From Sphingobacterium faecium (lineage in GTDB: Bacteria; Bacteroidota; Bacteroidia; Sphingobacteriales; Sphingobacteriaceae): DNA of 64,000 bases. The stretch spans positions 186,001 to 250,000 of the forward strand of contig NZ_QBKH01000003.1 of NCBI RefSeq assembly GCF_003054045.1, in the 5' to 3' direction. Of the stretch, positions 56,595 through 64,000 are shown one piece after another. Both the position numbers and the translations under genes were made by a program. The notes beneath the pieces were generated by a model. The model did no database searches. It saw nothing but the letters and a program-made list of their open reading frames with translations, and was not told the DNA's origin. Numbering within the stretch: position 1 is the stretch's first letter; each line of letters opens with the position of its first letter.

Positions 56595-58094
56595 ATGAAA
56601 CTTGTTTTCAAACATATAATATTTGCGTTGGGTCTGCTTGCTGGAGCAGGATTACAGTCATGCGAAAAATTGACAGATGTTAACAATAATCCTAACGAAG
56701 CATTGATCACTCATCCGCAGGCTTTGTTGACCAAGGTGGAATGGGATGCTTTTCGTACTTGGCATGGTACTTCTCCTTTATATGCATTAAAAATGATTGT
56801 GCAGACTGATGGTGAAAATGCTAATCAAATCTATAACTGGCAGAGGGGAAGTTTTGAGCAATATGGTTTTCTCCGTAATGTCACCAAGATGACAGAAGAA
56901 GCTGAAAAGATTGGGACGACTAATTACATCGCTTTAGCTAAATTCTTCAGGGCTTATTATTTCTATAATTTAACTTTGACTTTTGGTGATATTCCATATT
57001 CAGAAGCGACAAAAGGAGAGAATGGTGCTTTATACACTCCAAAGTATGATACTCAAAAAGAGGTTTTTGTTGGGGTTTTGAAAGAATTGGAAGAAGCAAA
57101 TAATTTATTAAAGGCAAATAATAACCCGATAAATGGAGATATTATTTATACAGGAAATTCCGATAAATGGCGCAAGCTGATCAATTCATTTCGATTGAAA
57201 GTTTTACTTACGCTATCCCGTAAAAGTGCTGACTTTCCTGTAGATATCAAATCTGAGTTTGCAAAGATTTATAATGGAGAGACTCTGATCACCAATGTAG
57301 CAGGATCTGATGATGGACAGCTAATTTTTTTAAATCAAGAAGGCAATCGTTATCCTGAATTCAATTCAAGTGGTTATGGATCGGGTATGTACATGGACTC
57401 TACGTTTATCCGGCGATTGCAGGATCATAAAGATCCACGTTTATTTGTTTTGGCTACACAAACGCGTTTAGGAAAAGAGGCTGGTAAGGCACTTGATGAT
57501 TTTAGTTCATATGAAGGCGGTGATCCTATTGTACCTTATGCTGAAGTGAATGAAAAAGCTGTAAAAGGGAAATTGTCTAAGGTACACGAGCGTTTTTATA
57601 AAGATCCAACTGCCGAGCCTTTGGTTTTAATGGGATATTCGGAGTTACAATTTATCATTGCTGAGGCAATAGTAAGAGGATGGATTATAGGGAATGATAA
57701 AGAATGTTATGTGAATGGCATCAAGGCATCTTTTAAATTTTATGAGAATTATGCCAAAAATTTAAATGCTTATGTTGATGCAACTCGTGTAGAAAGTTAT
57801 TTGTCACAAAAATTGGTTAATTGGGATAACGCAAGAAATTCAGAAGAAAAACTGGAACGTATCCTAATGCAGAAATATTTACGCTCTTTTCATCAAGGAG
57901 GCTATACCGCCTATTTTGATCATTTGAGAACGGGTTATCCAAGTTTACTTAAAGCCGATAACGTAAAAGTAGCTTACCGCTGGATGTATCCTCAGGATGA
58001 ATACAATAATAATACGGTGCAAGTCTCTGATGCGATAAAACGTCAGTTTTCAGGCAATGATAATATAAACTTACAGACTTGGTGGTTGAAATAA
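56595..58094 (+). CDS. SusD-like lipoprotein (SusD-like 2 type)
   Basis: A 499-residue surface lipoprotein with lipobox AGAGLQSC (Cys23), the branch phrase DVNNNPNEALITHPQALLT and an ending RWMYPQDEYNNNTVQVSDAIKR. The frame is open upstream from 56517, inside susC, but MKLVFKHIIF at 56595 has the signal peptide, 13 bases after the susC stop. Its stop overlaps the phospholipase start by one base (TAATG), so translation is probably coupled. Confidence 0.93.
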   Translation: MKLVFKHIIFALGLLAGAGLQSCEKLTDVNNNPNEALITHPQALLTKVEWDAFRTWHGTSPLYALKMIVQTDGENANQIYNWQRGSFEQYGFLRNVTKMTEEAEKIGTTNYIALAKFFRAYYFYNLTLTFGDIPYSEATKGENGALYTPKYDTQKEVFVGVLKELEEANNLLKANNNPINGDIIYTGNSDKWRKLINSFRLKVLLTLSRKSADFPVDIKSEFAKIYNGETLITNVAGSDDGQLIFLNQEGNRYPEFNSSGYGSGMYMDSTFIRRLQDHKDPRLFVLATQTRLGKEAGKALDDFSSYEGGDPIVPYAEVNEKAVKGKLSKVHERFYKDPTAEPLVLMGYSELQFIIAEAIVRGWIIGNDKECYVNGIKASFKFYENYAKNLNAYVDATRVESYLSQKLVNWDNARNSEEKLERILMQKYLRSFHQGGYTAYFDHLRTGYPSLLKADNVKVAYRWMYPQDEYNNNTVQVSDAIKRQFSGNDNINLQTWWLK

Positions 58095-60565
58095 TGGAAT
58101 CTAGAAGACAATTTATAAAAAAAGCGACAGCATTGGCTGGCGCTACAGCTGTCGTTAATTTGTTGCCTGAATCAATTCAACGGGCATTAGCGATTGAAGC
58201 TCCATTGGGATCGACCTATATGGATGCGGAGCATATTGTCTTTTTAATGCAAGAGAACCGCTCATTTGATCATTGCTTTGGTACTCTTAAAGGTGTGCGC
58301 GGTTTTAATGACCCTCGAGCACTAAAATTACCAAATGGTCTTCCTGTGTGGGTACAGGGAAATAAAAAAGGAGAATATTTTGCTCCTTTTCATTTGGATA
58401 TTGTTAATAGTAAATCTACTTGGATGGGCTCATTGCCACATGGTTGGCGAGATATGGTGGCAGCTCGTAATGGTGGTCGTATGGACAATTGGCTTGAAGC
58501 AAAAAGTTCAGGTATTAAAGATTATAAAGCTATGCCACTTACAATGGGCTATTATAATCGGGCAGATTTACCGTTCTATTATGCATTTGCAGATGCTTTT
58601 ACGGTCTGCGATCAGCATTTCTGCTCTTCTTTGACAGGGACAAGTGCTAATAGGTCCTATTTTTGGACAGGAACAGTTCGTCAAAATCCACGTGATCCAG
58701 AATCAACTGCCCATGTGGATAATGGACAGATCAATTACAAAGATGTGAGTTGGAAATCTTATCCAGAACGCTTGGAGGAATCGGGAGTATCTTGGAAAGT
58801 ATATCAAAATGAACTGAGTATCCCCGTAGGATTTAAAGGTGAGGAAGAGGATTGGTTAGCTAACTTTACAGATAATAATCTGGAATTTCACAAACAATAC
58901 GGTGTACGCTATCATCCTGCACACCGTACCTGGATGGAATATAAACTGAAGAAGCTGGAAAAAGATGTAAGCGGTTTAAAAGATACAATTGAAGTGTCTA
59001 AGTTAAAGAAGCAAATCGAGGAACTAAAACAAGATTTACAGCGTTTTTCAAAAGAGAATTTCGAAAAGTTATCAGAGCTACATCAGGCGATTCATAAAAA
59101 AGCTTTTGTAACTAATGTGGGAGATCCTGATTATCATCGGGTAGAAAAATTGGTTTATGATGATGATCAAGGCAAGAATGAAGTGGATGTTCCTGCAGGA
59201 GATGTATTTTATCAATTTCGTAAAGATGTCAAAGAGAGAAAATTACCTACGGTATCGTGGCTGGTCGCTCCATGTCGTTTCTCTGATCATCCTGGATCTC
59301 CTTGGTATGGAGCCTGGTATGTTTCAGAAGCATTAGATATTTTGACAAAGGATCCTGAGGTCTGGAAAAAAACAATCTTTATTTTGACATATGATGAAAA
59401 TGACGGATATTTTGATCATATTTCACCTTTTGTGCCGCCAATGGAAGGGAATAAAGATTCAGGTAAGACTGCCGTAGGTATTCATACGGCTGATGAGTAC
59501 GTCACTAAAGAACAGGAGCGGAAAAGAACAGGGAAAGCAGATTCGGAGCTGGAAAGTCCAATAGGATTAGGCTTTCGGGTTCCATTAGTGATTGCTTCCC
59601 CTTGGACTAAAGGCGGATGGGTAAATTCGGAAGTTTTCGACCATACTTCTTGTTTACAGTTTTTGGAACAATTTTTAAAGAAAAAAACTGGAAAACATAT
59701 CAAAGAAACAAATATTTCTTCATGGAGGAGAATGATCTGTGGTGATCTAACGTCTGTATTTCGTCCGGTGAGTGATACTTCTCCTGATTCTTTACTCCCT
59801 GTTAACCGGGATGAGTATGTAGAGCGTATCTACAAAGCACGTTCAAAGAAATTACCCGCAGATTTTGTACAGCTAGCCCCGTCAGAACTAGATCAAATCC
59901 GTAAAAAAGGTGTACCGACCTCAATAAAAGCGATCCAAGAGAAGGGTATAAAACCAGCTTGTGCATTGCCTTATGCATTGGATGTCAATGCGAAGTTGGA
60001 CCATATAGGTTTTGAAATTACTTTTGAGAACAAACATGCTGCTATAAAATCAAAAAAGAAAATTGGAGTTCCTTTTCAAGTTAGAGCCCATATGGAATAT
60101 GGAACAGCACAAATTGGTCAGGTTTGGAATTTTGCGGTCAAAGAAAATGAACCATTGAAATATGTTTGGGATATAGATCAATTAAAACATAATAATATTG
60201 AAATGGAACTACATGGTCCGAATGGTTTTTTTCGGATGTTCAGGATTCATAAAGAAAGACCACATGCGATCGAGGTTAAGCAAAATCATAAGAAGTATAC
60301 ACTAGCTTTGGAATTGAAAAAACTTCATAAAGCGTATAATTATTTGGTTAGAGATCGTTCTTATGGCTGTTTCGAGCCTTTTTCACTAGATCAATCTTTT
60401 TCTGGTTCGAAAATACTTGACTTTACTAAAAGCCATGGTTGGTACGATTTAGAAATATCTTGTAAAGAAGATCCTGATTTGTGTTATATTTTTGCTGGAC
60501 ATATTGAAAATGGAATGCCAAGTAAGACAGATCCTCTAATGGGAGATGTTATTAATCGTTCTTAG
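58094..60565 (+). CDS. Tat-exported phosphocholine-specific phospholipase C
   Basis: An 823-residue phosphoesterase (PF04185 with DUF756 repeats) cleaving phosphatidylcholine or sphingomyelin head groups. MESRRQFIKKATALAG has the twin-arginine SRRQF signal. The active-site block MQENRSFDHCFG holds Asp59 and Glu54, with TYDENDGYFDHI and FSDHPGSPW following. A charged coiled-coil (about 281-345) is inserted before the second half of the catalytic domain, and two DUF756-like domains occupy about 620-823. Cotranscribed with susCD, it suggests use of phospholipids or release of phosphate or choline. Confidence 0.93.
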   Translation: MESRRQFIKKATALAGATAVVNLLPESIQRALAIEAPLGSTYMDAEHIVFLMQENRSFDHCFGTLKGVRGFNDPRALKLPNGLPVWVQGNKKGEYFAPFHLDIVNSKSTWMGSLPHGWRDMVAARNGGRMDNWLEAKSSGIKDYKAMPLTMGYYNRADLPFYYAFADAFTVCDQHFCSSLTGTSANRSYFWTGTVRQNPRDPESTAHVDNGQINYKDVSWKSYPERLEESGVSWKVYQNELSIPVGFKGEEEDWLANFTDNNLEFHKQYGVRYHPAHRTWMEYKLKKLEKDVSGLKDTIEVSKLKKQIEELKQDLQRFSKENFEKLSELHQAIHKKAFVTNVGDPDYHRVEKLVYDDDQGKNEVDVPAGDVFYQFRKDVKERKLPTVSWLVAPCRFSDHPGSPWYGAWYVSEALDILTKDPEVWKKTIFILTYDENDGYFDHISPFVPPMEGNKDSGKTAVGIHTADEYVTKEQERKRTGKADSELESPIGLGFRVPLVIASPWTKGGWVNSEVFDHTSCLQFLEQFLKKKTGKHIKETNISSWRRMICGDLTSVFRPVSDTSPDSLLPVNRDEYVERIYKARSKKLPADFVQLAPSELDQIRKKGVPTSIKAIQEKGIKPACALPYALDVNAKLDHIGFEITFENKHAAIKSKKKIGVPFQVRAHMEYGTAQIGQVWNFAVKENEPLKYVWDIDQLKHNNIEMELHGPNGFFRMFRIHKERPHAIEVKQNHKKYTLALELKKLHKAYNYLVRDRSYGCFEPFSLDQSFSGSKILDFTKSHGWYDLEISCKEDPDLCYIFAGHIENGMPSKTDPLMGDVINRS

Positions 60566-60620
60566 AGCGCATGAAAATATGTTATAGGTACAACATAGTA
60601 GGGTATAATTAGTGTAAATG

Positions 60621-60659
60621 AATAGAGGTTCCGTTCAAAACTTGAACGGAACCTCTATT
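60621..60659 (+). terminator. Terminator after the SusCD-phospholipase operon
   Basis: Perfect 18-bp stem (60621-60638 with 60642-60659, core GAGGTTCCGTTC/GAACGGAACCTC) with a 3-base loop followed by T-rich DNA; between convergent genes. Confidence 0.88.
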
Positions 60660-60701
60660 TTATATTATGTTACTAAGCTATTTCATGCTCATGTTATTTT
60701 T

Positions 60702-61853
60702 TTACGGATTAAAAACGAGCATTATGTAAATGGCAAAGAGAGCTAAATGAATAATCCCTAAAATCGGTGTAGTTCTTTTACCTAAGAAGCTAATCAGGCT
60801 TAATAATAGAGTCATTATAAAGAGAATCATTTCGGTGTTTGTTAAACCAAATAAAACCAACTTTCCCTGTAATAAACCTACGATGAGCACTGCAGGTACA
60901 GTGAGTCCTACAGTCGAGACAAAAGCGCCGTGACATAAATTGATACTTCTTTGGAATTCGTTATTAAGGGCAGCTTTAACTGCTGTAATAGACTCAGGGG
61001 TAAAGACAATAATAGCAATAAGTATACCGCTCAATGCTAGTGGGAGTTTTGCTGTTGCTATGCCATAATCTACGACAACTGCCATATGATGTGATAATAA
61101 AACAATGGGTAAAATCATTAAAATAAGAAGAATAGAACGTATCCAAATTTCATTTTTATTAGAAGTCTTATCTTCATGCTTTTTATTCCTACTAAGTTTT
61201 TTTTCTTTTGGATATTCAATTTCAAGCTGTCCTATAGCTGGTTGGATATACAAATGATTATACCCTTTTAACTGGTAACGCAGAAATGCGATGTATACAA
61301 CGATAATTAAAGTTGAAATAAATAATGCCTGTACTCTAGTAAATGCTCCATTGCCAGCACCTTGAATAAAATTGGGCAGTAGCATCGAAGTAGCTCCCAA
61401 AATAACAATCATAGAAAAATAAGCCAGTGTACCTTGAGCATTATATTCTTGTTCTTTGTATTTAATACCGCCTAGTAAGATACATAGTCCAACAACAAGA
61501 TTCATGATAATCATCATCACAGAAAAGATTGAATCCTTTCCGATTGTTGGAGATTCTGCTGGACCAAGCATAACAGCAGCAATCAAAACCACTTCGATCG
61601 TAACGATTGAAAGTGTAAGAATAAGTGTACCAAAAGGTTCACCTAACTTATGTGCAAGCTCGTCAGCCTCTTTAACAACTCCAAATGAAGCTGTCAAAAT
61701 TGTCGATAAGAGAACTGCAAATACGATGGAGGCTGATAATAACGAAAAATCAGATTTAAAAATCAGATCTTCAAATAAAATCAAAACAATGACAATGATC
61801 CATAAGGTGGATAATCGGAAGATTGTTTTTCTTGTCAGTATATTTTTCATCAT
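60702..61853 (-). CDS. ChaA-type Ca2+(Na+)/H+ antiporter
   Basis: A 383-residue inner-membrane protein with about eleven hydrophobic segments. The two inverted repeat motifs are HKLGEPFGTLILTLSIVTIE (about 67-86) and VFTPESITAVKAALNNEFQ, each with the acidic residue that binds the cation. A soluble loop with Lys/Asn/Glu (about 218-240) separates the halves. It exchanges Ca2+ (or Na+/K+) for protons. The gene is alone and convergent with the phospholipase gene. Confidence 0.9.
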   Translation of the reverse strand: MMKNILTRKTIFRLSTLWIIVIVLILFEDLIFKSDFSLLSASIVFAVLLSTILTASFGVVKEADELAHKLGEPFGTLILTLSIVTIEVVLIAAVMLGPAESPTIGKDSIFSVMMIIMNLVVGLCILLGGIKYKEQEYNAQGTLAYFSMIVILGATSMLLPNFIQGAGNGAFTRVQALFISTLIIVVYIAFLRYQLKGYNHLYIQPAIGQLEIEYPKEKKLSRNKKHEDKTSNKNEIWIRSILLILMILPIVLLSHHMAVVVDYGIATAKLPLALSGILIAIIVFTPESITAVKAALNNEFQRSINLCHGAFVSTVGLTVPAVLIVGLLQGKLVLFGLTNTEMILFIMTLLLSLISFLGKRTTPILGIIHLALFAIYIMLVFNP

Positions 61854-62234
61854 ATTTTCTTATATAATTTACTGATACAAATATGATTACTTAAAATGAA
61901 GATAATTTTAACATTTGATAAAAAATAAGAAAAAGTGATTTTTCTGCGTATGTGATAGGAAAAGATGAAACAGGTTGTCTCTTCTTTTATGAAAACATAG
62001 AATATGAAGTGGAAAAGTGAATTGATTTTTTTGTTCTTTTGAGAAATAAAAAATATGTTTTTATTTTATGCTTTGCGTATATGATTATACTCGAGTTTTT
62101 CTGAGATTTGATTTTTTTTGGTAATTTTTTTGTTTCGCGTTTGAGTTTCCATAATCATTACTTGATATTTTTAGTATATTCGTTTTGATAATTATCATAA
62201 TAAATCTAAACCATTGTCACAATTCTTTAAAACT
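61854..62234. other. Divergent AT-rich intergenic region
   Basis: No gene is seen. It holds promoter sides of the antiporter and DUF1080 genes; only a near match TATATTCG (62175) to the -7 box was found. Confidence 0.5.
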
Positions 62235-63236
62235 ATGTTAACAAATCGTTTAAAATATAGTGTTCTCTTCTGCTTATTGGGAGCAAGTGTAAGTTCATGT
62301 CAAACGACAGATCAAAAAAAAGAACCCGAAGTAGAACATAATCCTGCAAAACAAGTCGTACCTGAAAGAGCGAAAGATTTGATTGGTCGTTGGGATTTAA
62401 ATGTGGATAAAGATGGAAAAGTAGTACCATCTTGGATTGAAGTAAAACTATCTGGATTTAACACATTGGTGGGAAGTTATGTTGGTGACAGTGGCAGTGC
62501 TCGACCTGTTTCTCATGTAAAGCTTGAGGATGGAAAATTTTCATTTGCTATTCCGCCACAATGGGAAGGTGGAGAAGGGGATTTTGTGATTGCAGGGGAA
62601 TTGACTGCTACGGGTATTAAAGGGACAGTGACGACTAATAAAGGTGTTAGCTATAACTTTACAGGTGAAAAAGCACCTTATTTAAATCGTACAGGAACTG
62701 TTCAATGGGGAGAGGCTATGGAGCTTTTTAATGGTAAAGATTTGACAGGTTGGAAAACGATTGGTGGCGAAAATAACTGGTCGGTAAAAGATGGTATCTT
62801 GACGAATGCAAAGGCTGGTGCTAATTTGGTAACAGATCAAAAATTTGAAGATTTTAAATTAGAAGCAGAATTTCGATATACAACCGGAGGTAATTCTGGT
62901 ATCTATTTAAGAGGAAGATACGAATTGCAAATTGAAGATAGCCCTAAGGATCAACATCCAGGTAGTCTTTATTTTGGCGGTATCTATGGCTTTTTAGCTC
63001 CAAATGAAATGGCTACATTAGGACCAGATCAATGGCAGAAGTATGAAGTTACATTGGTTGGAAGATTGGTGACTATTGTCGCAAATGGTAAGACGATTAT
63101 TAATAATCAAGAAATCCCAGGTATAACAGGTGGTGCGTTAGATAGTAAAGAAGGCGAACCAGGACCTATATATTTACAAGGAGATCATGCTCCGGTAGAA
63201 TTTAGAAAAATAAAGATCACACCGGCTAAGAAATAA
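62235..63236 (+). CDS. DUF1080 (3-keto-disaccharide hydrolase-like) lipoprotein
   Basis: A 333-residue lipoprotein; lipobox ASVSSC (Cys22). The N-terminal ~135 residues form a beta domain (LIGRWDLNVDKDGKVVPSW). The C-terminal domain from about 160 is DUF1080: ELFNGKDLTGWKTIGG, KLEAEFRYTTGGNSGIYLRG, WQKYEVTLVG and GPIYLQGDHAPVEFRKIKI. Recent work assigns 3-keto-glycoside hydrolysis to some DUF1080 proteins. The ATG at 62235 is preferred over an upstream TTG. Partner oxidoreductases are not in the window. Confidence 0.9.
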   Translation: MLTNRLKYSVLFCLLGASVSSCQTTDQKKEPEVEHNPAKQVVPERAKDLIGRWDLNVDKDGKVVPSWIEVKLSGFNTLVGSYVGDSGSARPVSHVKLEDGKFSFAIPPQWEGGEGDFVIAGELTATGIKGTVTTNKGVSYNFTGEKAPYLNRTGTVQWGEAMELFNGKDLTGWKTIGGENNWSVKDGILTNAKAGANLVTDQKFEDFKLEAEFRYTTGGNSGIYLRGRYELQIEDSPKDQHPGSLYFGGIYGFLAPNEMATLGPDQWQKYEVTLVGRLVTIVANGKTIINNQEIPGITGGALDSKEGEPGPIYLQGDHAPVEFRKIKITPAKK

Positions 63237-63251
63237 CAACAATACAAATAA

Positions 63252-63281
63252 AAAAGCCTCTTTCATTAGAAAGAGGCTTTT
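63252..63281. terminator. Bidirectional terminator
   Basis: AAAAGCCTCTTTC (63252-63264) pairs with GAAAGAGGCTTTT (63269-63281) around ATTA, with A- and T-runs on both sides, between convergent genes. Confidence 0.88.
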
Positions 63282-63285
63282 AATT

Positions 63286-63741
63286 TTATAAGATGATTTT
63301 TACAAATTGACCACTTGGATCGAACAATAAATCGATATCATTTGTTAGTTCGACTTCAAATCCAGCAGTAACTTTATCGATGGCACTGATTTGTGCTGTT
63401 TTATAATTTGTATCCACATAGCTGACTATCGTAGATGAGATAAAACCTGTTGGAATAGCGGTATCATTGTCGGATTCTACCTCTTTCCAATTACCTTCTT
63501 GATCAAAATCAACTTCGATTCCATTGGCTAAAACTAAACTGTAAGCGGTTTTATTTGTTGCAGTAGGAGTCTTTTTCTCAACTTTTCGAATAGTTACATC
63601 TTTGAAGAAGGTGTTAAGAAATGTTGATGCTGATGCTGGTAAAGAGGTAGCAGGGACTTGATGATCATCATCTTTATCACATGATACCACAATGATTGCA
63701 AATGCAAGTAGAGCTGTGAATGTTAAAATTAGCTTTTTCAT
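63286..63741 (-). CDS. PepSY-like periplasmic lipoprotein
   Basis: A 151-residue lipoprotein with lipobox IIVVSC (Cys21) and two PepSY-like (PF11396) repeats: residues about 36-90 (FKDVTIRKVEKK...YSLVLANGIEVDFDQEGNWKEVE) and about 100-151 (YKTAQISAIDKVTAGFEVELTNDIDLLFDPSGQF). These domains often modulate peptidases or sense the envelope in Bacteroidota. A homologous gene lies just upstream. Confidence 0.85.
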   Translation of the reverse strand: MKKLILTFTALLAFAIIVVSCDKDDDHQVPATSLPASASTFLNTFFKDVTIRKVEKKTPTATNKTAYSLVLANGIEVDFDQEGNWKEVESDNDTAIPTGFISSTIVSYVDTNYKTAQISAIDKVTAGFEVELTNDIDLLFDPSGQFVKIIL

Positions 63742-63753
63742 ATTTTAGTTCTA

Positions 63754-64000
63754 TTAATCATCTATTTTAGTAAACTGCCCCTTTTTATTAAACTCCAACT
63801 CAAGTCCATTCGAAATCTCTACTTCATATTTACGTAATGATTTTTTTATTTTTACGATCTGTGTATTTGGAAAACTTTTTGCCACATAATTTTGAATATT
63901 CCTAGGTACTATTTTTAAAGGAATGGCAGTTTTTTGACCATCTACTTCCTCCCAATTTCCAGATTTATCAAATTCTATTTCCGTACCATTGTTAAGAATA
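63754..64000 (-). CDS. Second PepSY-like protein, 5' end outside window
   Basis: The frame from the window end to a stop at 63754 reads ILNNGTEIEFDKSGNWEEVDG, then IPLKIVPRNIQNYVAKSFPN and YEVEISNGLELEFNKKGQF, the same double PepSY-like pattern as the downstream gene with conserved GNWEEV/GNWKEV. The gap to that gene is 12 bases, so the two form a tandem pair in one operon, probably from duplication. The start and any lipobox are beyond base 64000. Confidence 0.8.
   Translation of the reverse strand, partial: ILNNGTEIEFDKSGNWEEVDGQKTAIPLKIVPRNIQNYVAKSFPNTQIVKIKKSLRKYEVEISNGLELEFNKKGQFTKIDD

Overview
The window comes from a Bacteroidota chromosome, most likely a Sphingobacteriaceae member such as Sphingobacterium or Pedobacter. 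The signs are three SusC/SusD outer-membrane pairs, many lipoproteins, AT-rich intergenic DNA, TAnnTTTG-type -7 boxes, weak or absent Shine-Dalgarno sequences, and regulators of the PadR, TetR, Crp and RprXY-like kinds. No rRNA, tRNA, insertion sequence, prophage or CRISPR array is visible.

Layout. (1) 1-5952: 3' part of a fructan utilisation locus (susC, susD, GH32 lipoprotein). (2) 6019-8280: compact minus-strand unit of PadR regulator, HAAS-like membrane protein and penicillin-binding-type serine hydrolase. (3) 8639-13402: esterase, metallophosphoesterase, HD hydrolase, SMP-30 family protein and a small outer-membrane barrel. (4) 13689-20646: two-component system divergent from a GH29 fucosidase, then a secreted unknown and a large secreted esterase/peptidase. 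(5) 20955-25473: FAD monooxygenase with an unusual N-terminal CxxCxGxG zinc-finger-like module, a frameshifted TonB-dependent receptor, and a small Cys-containing protein. (6) 25474-26338: gene-poor DNA with a hairpin and an 11-bp-phased direct-repeat array. (7) 26339-30400: ABC-type tripartite exporter (ATPase, adaptor, permease, TolC). (8) 30626-36161: housekeeping-like genes (YbfF-type hydrolase, Crp-like regulator, barrel protein, short LpxL-like acyltransferase, saccharopine-dehydrogenase-like protein, quinone reductase). (9) 36369-42905: RND efflux operon led by a TetR gene, with a recurring palindrome as candidate operator. (10) 43371-44314: AT-rich patch with an orphan lipoprotein and the 3' remnant of a cytochrome c peroxidase. 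(11) 44457-60565: two SusC/SusD pairs flanking two proline-specific peptidases, the second pair coupled to a Tat-exported phospholipase C. (12) 60702-64000: Ca2+/H+ antiporter, DUF1080 lipoprotein and two tandem PepSY-like lipoproteins, the last cut by the window end.

Working together: the SusCD sets import oligomers whose breakdown is matched by neighbouring enzymes (GH32 for fructans, DPP-IV plus aminopeptidase P for proline-containing peptides, phospholipase C for phospholipids). The two exporters and the envelope genes form the second theme. The most unusual signals are the 11-bp-phased array, the zinc-finger/FAD-monooxygenase fusion, the SusCD-phospholipase C operon and the TetR operator set. 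All calls were made by eye from sequence motifs; no homology search was run.
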